DNA of 64,000 bases from RPQJ01 sp046347155 (GTDB lineage Bacteria; Pseudomonadota; Gammaproteobacteria; Steroidobacterales; Steroidobacteraceae). The DNA is taken from positions 310,001-374,000 of the forward strand of contig JAXMGT010000001.1 in the NCBI GenBank assembly GCA_046347155.1, written 5' to 3'. The notes beneath the pieces were generated by a model. The model saw nothing but the letters and a program-made list of their open reading frames with translations, did no database searches and was not told where the DNA came from. Positions 15,405 to 24,350 of this stretch are shown in pieces; the stretch's first letter is position 1; the number at the start of each line of letters is the position of its first letter. The position numbers and the translations under genes were made by a program.

Positions 15405-16925
15405 ATGCAAGAAAGCTACATCGAGAAGATCCTGAAGGCGCGCGTCTACGACGTCGCGATCGAGTCGCCGCTCGAGGCCGCGCCGCGGCTGTCGCGCCGG
15501 CTCGGCAACCGGGTGCTGTTCAAGCGCGAGGACCTGCAGCCGGTGTTCTCGTTCAAGCTGCGCGGCGCCTACAACCGGATCGCGCACCTGCCCGAGGAGG
15601 TCGCGCGTCGCGGCGTGATCTGCGCCTCGGCCGGGAACCACGCGCAAGGCGTCGCACTTGCGGCGCGTCGCCGAGGCATCCCGGCCGTGATCGTGATGCC
15701 GCAGACGACGCCGAGCATCAAGGTCCAGTCCGTGATCGACCTGGGCGGCGACGTCGTGCTGCACGGCGACGACTTCGACCACGCGGCCGGGCACGCGCAG
15801 GAACTCGCGCGCGAGCGCGGTCTCACGTTCATCCACCCGTTCGACGACCCCGAGGTGATCGCAGGGCAAGGGACGGTCGGGATGGAGATCGTCCGCCAGC
15901 ACGGCGGCACGATCGACGCGATCTTCGTGCCGGTCGGCGGCGGCGGGCTGATCGCCGGCATCGCCGCCTACGTGAAGTCGCTGTACCCGCAGGTGCGCGT
16001 CGTCGGCGTCGAGCCGGTGGACGCGGCCAGCATGCACGACTCGCTGCGCGCCGGCGCGCGGGTCACGCTCGACCGGGTCGGCATCTTCGCCGACGGCGTC
16101 GCGGTGCGGCGCGTCGGCGAGGAGACGTTCCGGCTCGCGCAGCGCTACGTGGACGAAGTGGTGCTCGTCGACACCGACGAGATCTGCGCGGCGATCCAGG
16201 ACGTGTTCGAGGACAACCGGACGATCTCCGAGCCCGCGGGCGCGCTCGCGGTCGCCGGGCTCAAGAAGTGGGTCGCGCGCGAGGGCTGCGCCGACCGCAC
16301 GCTGGTCGCGGTGAACTCCGGCGCCAACGTGAACTTCGACCGGCTGCGACACGTCGCGGAGCGGGCCGACATCGGCGCCGGACGCGAGACGCTGCTCGCG
16401 GTCGAGATCCCCGAGCAGCCCGGCAGCTTCCTGCGCTTCTGCCAGCTGCTCGGCCGGCGCAGCGTCACCGAGTTCAACTACCGCTACGACGACGCGGCGA
16501 CCGCGCGGATCTTCGTCGGCGTCGCGCTGCACGGCGGCGCGCACGAGAAGGCCGCGCTGCTCGGGCTCGTGGCCGGCGCGGGATTCAAGGTCGTCGACAT
16601 GAGCGACGACGAGCTCGCGAAGCTGCACGTGCGCTACATGGTCGGCGGCCACGCGCCCGGGCTCAGGCACGAGCGCCTGTTCCGGTTCGAGTTCCCGGAG
16701 CGGCCCGGCGCGCTGCTCCGGTTCCTCGAGGCGATCGGCGGACGCTGGAACATCAGCCTGTTCCACTACCGGAACCACGGCTCGGACTACGGCCGCGTGC
16801 TCGCGGGCGTGCAGGTGCTTCCGGAGGACGACGCGGAGTTCTCGCAGCACCTGCGCGAGCTCGGCTACCAGTGGACCGAGGAAACCGCGAACCCGGCGTA
16901 CCGGATGTTCCTGGGGCGGGGCTGA
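15405..16925 (+). CDS. ilvA: Threonine ammonia-lyase, biosynthetic (threonine deaminase)
   Basis: A 506-residue PLP enzyme converting threonine to 2-oxobutyrate, the first step of isoleucine synthesis. The PLP-binding lysine lies in FSFKLRGAYN, the substrate loop is SAGNHAQGVA, and the phosphate-binding glycines are VGGGGLIAG. After about residue 325 come two ACT-like regulatory domains (LLAVEIPEQPGSFLRF and RFEFPERPGALLRF), the full-length E. coli-type form subject to isoleucine/valine control. Start ATG 15405. It complements the acetolactate synthase genes at 6.9-9.4 kb. It converges with the amidotransferase gene at a 1-nt gap. Confidence 0.95.
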   Translation: MQESYIEKILKARVYDVAIESPLEAAPRLSRRLGNRVLFKREDLQPVFSFKLRGAYNRIAHLPEEVARRGVICASAGNHAQGVALAARRRGIPAVIVMPQTTPSIKVQSVIDLGGDVVLHGDDFDHAAGHAQELARERGLTFIHPFDDPEVIAGQGTVGMEIVRQHGGTIDAIFVPVGGGGLIAGIAAYVKSLYPQVRVVGVEPVDAASMHDSLRAGARVTLDRVGIFADGVAVRRVGEETFRLAQRYVDEVVLVDTDEICAAIQDVFEDNRTISEPAGALAVAGLKKWVAREGCADRTLVAVNSGANVNFDRLRHVAERADIGAGRETLLAVEIPEQPGSFLRFCQLLGRRSVTEFNYRYDDAATARIFVGVALHGGAHEKAALLGLVAGAGFKVVDMSDDELAKLHVRYMVGGHAPGLRHERLFRFEFPERPGALLRFLEAIGGRWNISLFHYRNHGSDYGRVLAGVQVLPEDDAEFSQHLRELGYQWTEETANPAYRMFLGRG

Positions 16926-16926
16926 G

Positions 16927-17676
16927 TCAGCGCGACGCGAGCACCACGCCGCGGCTCCGCGGCGCCACGAGGTCGATGAACTCGCGGAACACCCGGTCGC
17001 CGAGCGGTTGCGCCAGCGGCCCGTGCTCGGCGGTCGCGGCCTCGATCTGCGCGACGCGCCGCGGGCCCCAGTGCGCGTCGATCTCGGCGCGGCCGGCCGT
17101 GCTCGTGATCCAGCGGCGGATCAGCGCCGCGTCGGCCTCAAGGTGGAACTGCAGCCCCCACGCCGAGTCGCCGAGCCGGTAGGCCTGGTTCCGGCAGTTG
17201 CGCGTCCACGCGAGCGGCACGGCGCCGGGCGGCGGCGCGAACGTGTACGCGTGCCACTGGAACACGTAGTGCGCGCGACGCTCGAAGTGGCGGAACAGCC
17301 GGTCCTCGTGCGCGCCCGCGCGCGTGTGCAGCCGGTACCAGCCGATCTCCGGCACGGGGTTCGGCGTCACTTTTCCGCCCATCGCCTCGGCGAGCAGCTG
17401 CGCACCGAGGCAGATCCCGAGCATCGGCTTGCCGGCCGTCACCAACTCGCGGATCGCCGCCATCTCGGTGCGGAGGTGCGGCAGCTCGTGGGCCTGGTGG
17501 ACGTTCATCGGTCCGCCGAGCACGACGAGCCCGTCGTAGCGGCGCACGTCGGGTTCCGCGTGCGGCTCCCGGCCGAAGTTCACGTAGCGGATCCGGACGC
17601 CGGACTGACGGAGCAGCGGGTCGAGGTGGCCGAGCGGCTCGGAGGCGACGTGCTGGAAGACGAGGATCTTGCGCAT
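16927..17676 (-). CDS. Class I glutamine amidotransferase-like protein
   Basis: A 249-residue stand-alone GATase1 domain. The catalytic Cys is in LGICLGAQLLA and the His/Glu pair in LQFHLEAD. The early LVVLGGPMNVH strand and PEIGWYRL match GMP-synthase-like amidotransferases annotated near guaA. No synthetase domain is attached, so it hydrolyses glutamine or a gamma-glutamyl compound for an unknown partner, or acts as a gamma-glutamyl hydrolase. Start ATG 17676, divergent from the hydrolase at 17768. Confidence 0.85.
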   Translation of the reverse strand: MRKILVFQHVASEPLGHLDPLLRQSGVRIRYVNFGREPHAEPDVRRYDGLVVLGGPMNVHQAHELPHLRTEMAAIRELVTAGKPMLGICLGAQLLAEAMGGKVTPNPVPEIGWYRLHTRAGAHEDRLFRHFERRAHYVFQWHAYTFAPPPGAVPLAWTRNCRNQAYRLGDSAWGLQFHLEADAALIRRWITSTAGRAEIDAHWGPRRVAQIEAATAEHGPLAQPLGDRVFREFIDLVAPRSRGVVLASR

Positions 17677-17767
17677 GGGTCGGCGGTGGATCGGGCCGGG
17701 ACACTATAGCAATGCGGGCGCGCGCGGCGGCGACCGCGCGACGCCGGGCTCCGGTATCCTCGACGCC

Positions 17768-18670
17768 ATGGACGCCGGAGCCGACGACCTGCACCCGGGC
17801 TACGCGCCGCGCCGAGTGCCGGTGCACGAGAGCATCGACGTGCGCGGGCTGCGCCACCACGTGACGCGCTGGCCGGGCGAGGGCGAGCCCGTCGTGCTGC
17901 TGCACGGCTGGATGGACACCGGCGACACGTTCCAGTTCCTCGTCGACGCCCTCGCGGACCCGCACGCGTTCGTGGCGCCCGACTGGCGAGGCTTCGGCCG
18001 CAGCGAGTGGCCGGCGGACGGCTACTGGTTCCCCGATTACCTGGGCGACCTCGACGCGCTGCTCGACCACTGGTCGCCCGACGCGCCGGTGACGATCATT
18101 GGCCACAGCATGGGCGGCAACATCGCGATGCTCTATGCCGGGATCCGGCCCGGCCGCGTGCGGCGCGTCGTCAACATCGAGGGCTTCGGGATGCCGCGCA
18201 CGCAGCCCGCGCAGGCGCCGGGCCGCTACCGTGAGTGGCTGGACGAGCTGCGCGGCGAGCACCGGCTCGCGACGTTCCCGTCGCTCGAGGCGTTCGCGCA
18301 CCTGCTCGCGAAGCGCAACCCGCGGCTCACGCCGGCGCGCGCGCGGTTCGTCGCGCAGTCGTGGAGCCGCCCGGCCGAGGGCGGCGTGCAGGTGCTCGGC
18401 GACCCGCGGCACAAGCGCGTGAACCCGGTGCTGTACCGCCGCGAGGAGGCCGAGGCCTGCTGGACCGAGGTCGTCGCGCCGGTGCTGTACGTGATCGCGG
18501 GCGACTCGCAGTTCCTGCCGAGGCTCGGCGACGACGCGACCCCGGAGACGATCGGACGCCTGGTCCGGCGGCTCGAGCCCTGCGTGATCGCGGACGCGAG
18601 CCACATGGTCCACCACGAGCGGCCCGACGAACTGGCGCGGGCGATCGAGGCGTTCCTGGCCCGCACCTGA
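17768..18670 (+). CDS. Alpha/beta hydrolase
   Basis: A 300-residue alpha/beta hydrolase. The oxyanion-hole loop is VLLHGWMDTG, the DWRGFGRSEW turn follows, and the nucleophile elbow is IIGHSMGG. The acid is probably in VIAGDSQFL and the His in ADASHMVHHERP. All catalytic residues are intact, in contrast to the protein at 13948. Likely a cytoplasmic esterase or epoxide/haloalkane-type hydrolase; substrate cannot be told. The ATG at 17768 follows a TATCCT -10-like element by about 10 nt. Confidence 0.85.
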   Translation: MDAGADDLHPGYAPRRVPVHESIDVRGLRHHVTRWPGEGEPVVLLHGWMDTGDTFQFLVDALADPHAFVAPDWRGFGRSEWPADGYWFPDYLGDLDALLDHWSPDAPVTIIGHSMGGNIAMLYAGIRPGRVRRVVNIEGFGMPRTQPAQAPGRYREWLDELRGEHRLATFPSLEAFAHLLAKRNPRLTPARARFVAQSWSRPAEGGVQVLGDPRHKRVNPVLYRREEAEACWTEVVAPVLYVIAGDSQFLPRLGDDATPETIGRLVRRLEPCVIADASHMVHHERPDELARAIEAFLART

Positions 18671-18725
18671 AGGCCCGGCCGGTCCACGGACGCACGGAGC
18701 GGGTGGGAGCGGGCGCCCCGGCCCC

Positions 18726-18731
18726 TATAAT
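18726..18731 (+). promoter_or_regulatory. -10 element of the promoter for the gene at 18750
   Basis: A perfect TATAAT stands 18 nt before the start codon, with GGGAGG (18740-18745) as ribosome binding site between. Transcription would begin near 18738, leaving a very short leader. No good -35 is visible at 17 bp. Confidence 0.5.
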
Positions 18732-18749
18732 CGGCGCACGGGAGGCCCG

Positions 18750-20411
18750 ATGTCCGACGGCGGTTCGAAACTGGCGCACTGGGTGGCGGAACTCCGCCGC
18801 CGCAAGGTGTTCCGCGTCGCCGCGGCCTACCTGGTCGTCGCGTGGTTGCTGGTGCAGGTCGCGGGCACCACGTTCGAGCCGCTCGGGCTGCCGGCCTGGA
18901 CGCTGAAGCTCGTGATCGTCGTCGTCGCGCTCGGTTTCCCGGTCGCCTGCGTACTGGCCTGGGCGTTCGACGTGACGCCGGGCGGCATCGAGCGCACGGG
19001 CTCCGCCGGGCCACGCGCGCTGCCGGCCGAGGCGTTCGCGCCGGCCGTGGGCTCGGGCGCCGCGCCGGCACTGCCTGCGGCCGCATCGAACGCACCGCCC
19101 GCGCCCGCGTCGACGAAGCTCGACTCGGTCGCGATCCTGCCGTTCGTGGACATGAGCCCCGAGCGCGACCAGGAGTACTTCTGCGACGGCATCGCCGAGG
19201 AGATCATCAACTCGGTGTGCTGCATCCGGGGGCTCCGGATCGCCTCGCGCACCTCGTCGTTCCAGTACAAGGGCCGCGCGCTCGACGTGCGCGCGATCGG
19301 GCGCGAGCTGGGCGTCGGCGCGGTGCTCGAGGGCAGCGTCCGCAAGGCCGGTGCGCGGGTGCGCATCACCGCGCAGTTGGTGAACGCGACCGACGGCTAC
19401 CACCTGTGGTCGGAAAGCTACGACCGCGAGCTCTGCGACGTGTTCGAGATCCAGGCCGAGATCGCCCAGAAGATGGCGACCGCGCTGCGCGGGACGCTGA
19501 GCCGCGAGGAGCGCGCGCTGATCGGGCGGGGCGGCACGTCGAACGGCGAAGCCTACGACCTGTACCTGCGCGCGCTCGCCCACCTGCGCGACGGCTCCGA
19601 CCTCGGCATCGCCGAGGCCGTGCCGCTGTTCCGCGCCGCGATCCGCCTCGACGCGCGGTTCGCGCAGGCGCACGCCGGCATCGCCCACGGGCTCGCGCAG
19701 AAGGCGCTGTGGCGGGTCCCGATGACCGCTGCCGAGATCGACGAGGCTTACGCCGCCGGCCGGCGCGCGCTCGAGCTCGAACCGCGGATGCCGGAGGCGG
19801 TGCTGGCCCGCGCGATGCTCGAGTCCATGCAGGACAGGCGCGAGGACGCGGACCGTTCGTTCGAGGCTGCGATCGAGCTGAACCCGGCCGCCTTCGACGC
19901 GCACTACATGTACGCCCGCCACTGCTTCCAGAGCGGGCGCTTCGAACTCGCCGCGCGACATTACCGCACGGCGAACGAGCTCGACCCGGGCGACTTCCAG
20001 GCGCTCTGCATGCTCGAGTCGTCACTGCTCAAGCTGGGCCGGACGGACGAACACTCGGCGATCGCCCGCCGCGCGATGGCTGCGATCGAAGCGAGGCTGG
20101 CGATCGAGCCGCGCAACGCGCGGGCACTGCAGCTCGGCACGGTGCAGGCCGCGAGGCTCGGCGACGCGAAGCGCGCGCGGGAGATTGCCGCGCAGGCCAT
20201 CGAGTTCTGGCCCGAGGCATTTTCGACCTGGTACAACGTGGCTTGCGCGTACGCCGTGATCGGCGACCACGACGCGGCGATCGACGCGCTCGCACGCGCG
20301 CTGCGTTACGGCAGCGGCAACCGCGAGTGGATCGGCCACGACCCCGATTTCGACGGCCTGCGCGCCGACCCACGGTTCCAGCGTCTGCTCGAGGCGACGC
20401 CGCGGGCCTAG
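18750..20411 (+). CDS. Two-TM, FlgO/TolB-like and TPR protein with a cyclase-associated N-terminus
   Basis: A 553-residue membrane protein. Residues 1-75 hold two transmembrane helices (VAAAYLVVAWLLVQVAG and LVIVVVALGFPVACVLAWAF) ending in FDVTPGGIERTG. This N-terminus is commonly seen before CadC/adenylate-cyclase-type proteins. An Ala/Pro linker leads to a FlgO/TolB-N-like domain from about residue 125 (VAILPFVDMSPERDQEYFCDGIAEEII). Then come TPR repeats (residues 260-550). There is no DNA-binding or cyclase catalytic domain. It probably scaffolds protein-protein contacts at the inner membrane; function unknown. The -10 TATAAT just upstream indicates its own promoter. Confidence 0.75.
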   Translation: MSDGGSKLAHWVAELRRRKVFRVAAAYLVVAWLLVQVAGTTFEPLGLPAWTLKLVIVVVALGFPVACVLAWAFDVTPGGIERTGSAGPRALPAEAFAPAVGSGAAPALPAAASNAPPAPASTKLDSVAILPFVDMSPERDQEYFCDGIAEEIINSVCCIRGLRIASRTSSFQYKGRALDVRAIGRELGVGAVLEGSVRKAGARVRITAQLVNATDGYHLWSESYDRELCDVFEIQAEIAQKMATALRGTLSREERALIGRGGTSNGEAYDLYLRALAHLRDGSDLGIAEAVPLFRAAIRLDARFAQAHAGIAHGLAQKALWRVPMTAAEIDEAYAAGRRALELEPRMPEAVLARAMLESMQDRREDADRSFEAAIELNPAAFDAHYMYARHCFQSGRFELAARHYRTANELDPGDFQALCMLESSLLKLGRTDEHSAIARRAMAAIEARLAIEPRNARALQLGTVQAARLGDAKRAREIAAQAIEFWPEAFSTWYNVACAYAVIGDHDAAIDALARALRYGSGNREWIGHDPDFDGLRADPRFQRLLEATPRA

Positions 20412-20471
20412 CGTTTTCCGCGATGGCGGGTGCCGCGCGCGGGTCCATACTCGAGCCTCGAGGTGACCCGG

Positions 20472-21851
20472 ATGCGGCGCTGGAACCGTCGCGAGTTCCT
20501 GGCGGCAACGCTGGCACTCGGAGGCTGCGCGACCCCCGGGGAGCCGCCGCTCGGCCCGATCTATCGCCCGACGCACTCGACGGTCGACCAGCCGCCGCTG
20601 ATCGTGATCCCGGGCGCGTTCGGTTCCAGCCTCCGCGACCGTCGTACGGGCCGCGAGGTCTGGCCGGGCAGCGATCGACGGCTGCTGGTGAGCAACTACC
20701 GGAACCTCGAACTCGACATCGACCCGGAGACGCTCGAGCCCGTGACCGGCGACGTCGAAGCCTACGAGATCTTCCGCGAGGGGCTCGGGCGCGACTTCTA
20801 CGGCCGGGTCGTCGACGTCCTCGGAAGCGCGGGCGGCTACGTTCCCCTGGCGCCCGGGCAGGCGGTGCCGGACGGGCGGCGCGGCTACTACGTCTATCTC
20901 TACGACTGGCGCCTCGACAACGTCACGGCGGTCAGGGGCCTACACGCGCTGATCGAGGTCATCCGGGCCTCGGCCGGTGATCCGGCGCTCAAGGTCGACA
21001 TCCTCGCGCATTCGAACGGCGGGTTGCTCGCGCGCTACTACGCGCGGTACGGCACCGCGGCGCTGACGGACTCAGGCCCGTTCTCGCCGGACAACGCGGG
21101 CGCCGCCGCGATCCGTCGCCTGCTGCTGGTCGGCACGCCGAACCTCGGCACGCTGCAGCCCGTGCTGTCGCTGCTCCGCGGGGAGGAGATGGCGTTGCGC
21201 AGCGTGCCGCAGGAGGTCGTCGCGACCTGCCCGGGCGCGCCGCAGCTGATGCCGCACCCGGCCGTGACCTGGGCCGTCGACACCGACGGCGCGCCGTTCG
21301 ATCGCTCGCTGTTCGACGTGGGCACCTGGCAGGCGAACGAGTGGGCGCTGTGGGACGCCCGCGTCGCCGCGCGCACGGTCGCGCGCCACGGCGGCGGCGC
21401 CGCGGGCCGGGCTTACCTCGCGACGCTGCGCGCGTACTTCGCGAAGCACCTGGTCCGCGGCGGGCGCTTCATGGAGTCGCTGGCGGCTGCCGGCACCGAC
21501 GGCGAAACGTCCGCGTGGGTGTTCGGCGGCGACTGCGAGCCGACGATCGCGCGGCTCGTGTGCGAGCGGGACGACGGCCGCTGGGAGGCGCGCGAACGAG
21601 TCGAGGACATCGCCCGGCGGCGAGCGGGCGTCGATTACCAGGCGCTGATGTTCGAGGCCGGCGACGCGGTCGTGACGCGCTCGTCGCTGCTCGGCCGGTT
21701 GACTCGCAACGTCGCCGCGCCCCGCAATGGCCTCGAGTCGATGCCGCTCGCGCACGCGGTCTTCCTCTGCGAGAGCCACCAGCAGCTCACCGGCAATGCG
21801 AGCTTCCAGGACAACCTGCTCAACGTGCTCCTGAGCGCCGACCCGGGCTGA
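20472..21851 (+). CDS. LCAT/lipase-family alpha/beta hydrolase, Tat-type lipoprotein
   Basis: A 459-residue exported lipase-like hydrolase. The N-terminus MRRWNRREFLAATLALGGCA combines a twin-arginine-like RREFLA with a lipobox LGGC, so it may be a Tat-exported lipoprotein. The LCAT-like core has the PGAFGSSL oxyanion loop, YDWR and the nucleophile elbow ILAHSNGGLLARYY. The late His is likely in LAHAVFLCESHQQL. Enzymes of this group act on lipid esters or transacylate. Start is ATG 20472; GTG 20463 would only add three residues. Substrate and final location are inferred. Confidence 0.8.
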   Translation: MRRWNRREFLAATLALGGCATPGEPPLGPIYRPTHSTVDQPPLIVIPGAFGSSLRDRRTGREVWPGSDRRLLVSNYRNLELDIDPETLEPVTGDVEAYEIFREGLGRDFYGRVVDVLGSAGGYVPLAPGQAVPDGRRGYYVYLYDWRLDNVTAVRGLHALIEVIRASAGDPALKVDILAHSNGGLLARYYARYGTAALTDSGPFSPDNAGAAAIRRLLLVGTPNLGTLQPVLSLLRGEEMALRSVPQEVVATCPGAPQLMPHPAVTWAVDTDGAPFDRSLFDVGTWQANEWALWDARVAARTVARHGGGAAGRAYLATLRAYFAKHLVRGGRFMESLAAAGTDGETSAWVFGGDCEPTIARLVCERDDGRWEARERVEDIARRRAGVDYQALMFEAGDAVVTRSSLLGRLTRNVAAPRNGLESMPLAHAVFLCESHQQLTGNASFQDNLLNVLLSADPG

Positions 21852-21920
21852 ACGCGCCGGCCCGTGGCGGGCGGTCACGGGGTATCCTCGCCGGGCCATG
21901 CACGCCACCCGGCCAGACGA

Positions 21921-23150
21921 ATGAGTGTCGCCGATCGCACCGCGGTGCTCCGGAACCGCGATTTCACCGCGTTCCTCGCCGCACGCTTCCTCGCGACGCT
22001 CGCGGTGCAGATGCAGACCGTCGCGGTCGGCTGGCAGGTCTACGAGGTCACGCGCGACCCGCTCGACCTGGGGCTGGTCGGGCTCTCGCAGTTCCTGCCG
22101 TTCGTGCTGCTGGTGCTGCCCGCCGGCCACCTGGCGGACAGCCGCGACCGGCGACGGATCCTCGCCGCGTGCTTCGCGCTCGAGGCGGTGTGCGCGCTGC
22201 TGCTGCTCGCGTTCGCGTCGCGTGGGCTCGCGTCGGCGGCGCCCGTGTTCGCCGTGATGGTGCTGTTCGGCACGGCGCGCGTGTTCGCGATGCCGACCGG
22301 CCAGGCGCTGCTCCCGAACCTCGTGGACCGCGAGCAGTTCGGCACGGCGGTCGCGCTCAACTCCTCGACCTGGCAGGTCGCGACGATCGCGGGTCCCGCG
22401 CTCGGCGGCGTCGTGTACCTGGCCGGCGCGACGGTGGTCTACGCGACGGTCGCGGCGCTGCTGGCGCTGTCCGTGCTGTTGCTGTTCACGGTGCGACGCG
22501 GTGGCGAACACGCCGCGGCGCCCGAGGCGCCGAGCCTCGCGTCGCTGCTCTCGGGCTTGCGATTCGTCTGGTCGCGCCGGCCGCTGCTCGGCGCGATCTC
22601 GCTCGACCTGTTCGGCGTGCTGTTCGGCGGCGCGACGGCGCTGCTGCCGGTGTACGCCGCGGACGTGCTGCACGTCGGCCCCGCCGGGCTCGGCGTGCTG
22701 CGCACGGCGCCGGGTGTCGGGGCGGCCGTGTGCGGCGTGGTGCTCGGGCTCGCACCGATCACGCGAAACGTCGGTCGATGGATGTTCGGGGGCGTCGTCG
22801 TGTTCGGCGTCGCGACGATCGTGTTCGGCCTGTCGCACGGGTTCTGGCTGTCGCTCGCGGCGCTCACCGCGATGGGCGCCGGCGACATGGTGAGCGTGTA
22901 CATACGCCACCTGCTCGTGCAGCTCGAGACGCCGGACGCGATCCGCGGCCGCGTCAGCGCCGTGAACGCCGTGTTCATCGGCGCCTCGAACGAACTCGGC
23001 GAATTCGAGTCCGGGCTGACGGCCGCGTGGTTCGGCACCGTGCCGGCCGTCGTGCTCGGCGGTGCCGCGACGCTCGCGGTGGCCGGGCTCTGGCGGCGCT
23101 GGTTCCCGGAACTTCGCGACATGGACCGCTTTCCCGGCACGGACACGTGA
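21921..23150 (+). CDS. MFS transporter (EntS-like)
   Basis: A 409-residue major facilitator with about 11-12 hydrophobic segments. The TM1 signature (RDFTAFLAARFLATLAVQMQ) and the loop 2-3 motif GHLADSRDRRRIL identify the MFS_3/EntS-like exporter group, which includes enterobactin exporter EntS and many uncharacterised drug or metabolite exporters. No siderophore genes are adjacent. The ATG at 21921 follows a TATCCT element. The SOS box of the next gene begins 3 nt after this stop codon. Confidence 0.85.
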   Translation: MSVADRTAVLRNRDFTAFLAARFLATLAVQMQTVAVGWQVYEVTRDPLDLGLVGLSQFLPFVLLVLPAGHLADSRDRRRILAACFALEAVCALLLLAFASRGLASAAPVFAVMVLFGTARVFAMPTGQALLPNLVDREQFGTAVALNSSTWQVATIAGPALGGVVYLAGATVVYATVAALLALSVLLLFTVRRGGEHAAAPEAPSLASLLSGLRFVWSRRPLLGAISLDLFGVLFGGATALLPVYAADVLHVGPAGLGVLRTAPGVGAAVCGVVLGLAPITRNVGRWMFGGVVVFGVATIVFGLSHGFWLSLAALTAMGAGDMVSVYIRHLLVQLETPDAIRGRVSAVNAVFIGASNELGEFESGLTAAWFGTVPAVVLGGAATLAVAGLWRRWFPELRDMDRFPGTDT

Positions 23151-23153
23151 CGA

Positions 23154-23169
23154 CTGTATAAACATACAG
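23154..23169 (+). promoter_or_regulatory. LexA (SOS) box
   Basis: CTGTATAAACATACAG matches the LexA operator CTGT-N8-ACAG exactly, and the dyad extends to 7 bp per arm (ACTGTAT...ATACAGT, 23153-23170). It ends 12 nt before the ATG of the radical SAM gene and would cover its -10 region, the expected layout for repression. Confidence 0.85.
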
Positions 23170-23181
23170 TATCCTCCGCCC

Positions 23182-24267
23182 ATGTCCGGGGAGGAGCGCA
23201 GTCGGGTCGAAAAGGGCCGGGGAGCGGTCACGAACCCGGTCGGCCGCTTCGAGCCGCGGCATGCGGTCGAGGTCGACGACGGCTGGGGCAGCCTCGACGA
23301 ACCCCCACGCCGTGCCGGGACCTTCGTCGTCGCCGACCGTCCGCGCCGCGCGATCACGCGCAACGATTCGCCGGACGTCCCGTTCGACCAGTCCGTGAAT
23401 CCGTACCAGGGCTGCGAGCACGGCTGCATCTACTGCTTCGCGCGCCCGTCGCACTCGTACTGGAACCTCGGGCCCGGCCTCGACTTCGAGACGAAACTCT
23501 TCACGAAGCCAGACCTCGCACGGCTCCTCGACCGGGAACTCTCGGCGCCCGGTTACGCCTGCAAGCCGATCAACCTCGGTGCGAACACCGATCCCTACCA
23601 GCCGCTCGAGCGAGAGCACCGCACGACCCGGGCGGTGCTCGAGGTGCTGCTCTCGCACAGGCATCCCGTCACGATCGTGACCAAGGGCGCACTGGTGCTC
23701 CGCGACCTCGACCTGCTGCGCGAGTTCGCGGCGATGAACCTCGTCTCCGTGCACGTGAGCCTGACGACGCTCGATGACGGGCTGAAGCGCGTGCTCGAGC
23801 CGCGGGCCGCGTCCCCGGCCGCACGGTTGCGCGTGGTGCGCGAACTGGCCGATGCCGGCGTGCCCGTCGGCGTGCTGCTCGCGCCGATGATCCCGGCGCT
23901 GAACGACCACGAGATGGAGCGCCTGCTCGAGGTCGCGGCCGAGGCCGGTGCGCGCCGTGCCGCGTTCATGCTGCTCAGGCTGCCGCACGAACTCGGGAGC
24001 CTGTTCGAGGACTGGCTGCGCGAGCATTACCCCGACCGCGCAGACCGGGTGCTGAACCTGCTCCGCGACCTGCGCGGAGGCCGGCTCAACGACCCGCGGT
24101 TCGGCCACAGGATGCGCGGCGAGGGGCCGTACGCGAAGCTGCTGGCCTCGCGCTTCGAGGCCGGGATCCGCCGTTACGGCTACCTGGAAGGGCGCGCCCC
24201 GCCGCTCGACACGGCCCTGTTCGTCCGCGATCCGGGCGCCCCTGAGCAGGGCCGGCTGTTCGGCTGA
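23182..24267 (+). CDS. PA0069-family radical SAM protein, predicted SOS-regulated
   Basis: A 361-residue radical SAM protein. The [4Fe-4S] cluster motif is CEHGCIYC (CxxxCxxC) in NPYQGCEHGCIYCFARPSH, followed by GANTDPYQP and VTIVTKG, which are typical of the PA0069 / SPL-related Rv2578c-like group. The family is related to spore photoproduct lyase but its substrate is not established. The gene is preceded by a near-perfect LexA box, so it is predicted to be DNA-damage inducible; as I recall PA0069 itself is in the P. aeruginosa LexA regulon. This hints at a role in DNA repair or nucleic-acid modification. Confidence 0.9.
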   Translation: MSGEERSRVEKGRGAVTNPVGRFEPRHAVEVDDGWGSLDEPPRRAGTFVVADRPRRAITRNDSPDVPFDQSVNPYQGCEHGCIYCFARPSHSYWNLGPGLDFETKLFTKPDLARLLDRELSAPGYACKPINLGANTDPYQPLEREHRTTRAVLEVLLSHRHPVTIVTKGALVLRDLDLLREFAAMNLVSVHVSLTTLDDGLKRVLEPRAASPAARLRVVRELADAGVPVGVLLAPMIPALNDHEMERLLEVAAEAGARRAAFMLLRLPHELGSLFEDWLREHYPDRADRVLNLLRDLRGGRLNDPRFGHRMRGEGPYAKLLASRFEAGIRRYGYLEGRAPPLDTALFVRDPGAPEQGRLFG

Positions 24268-24319
24268 ATCGGCAATATGTTGCAAACCGGGCGACGGCGG
24301 CGGTCGCGGGCCGGAGGGG

Positions 24320-24325
24320 TATACT
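24320..24325 (+). promoter_or_regulatory. Candidate -10 element upstream of the lipoprotein cluster
   Basis: TATACT lies 25 nt before the ATG at 24351, the first gene of the long + strand run. No -35 hexamer is visible at 16-18 bp, so it would be a weak or activated promoter. Motif-only call. Confidence 0.3.
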
Positions 24326-24350
24326 CGGGCCGACCTGACGCGCCCGACCG

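Noticed and set aside
21072..23429. 785-codon open frame antisense to the lipase and MFS genes
   Set aside because: Repetitive Arg/His/Gln-rich sequence with no motif; sense strand carries two clear genes.
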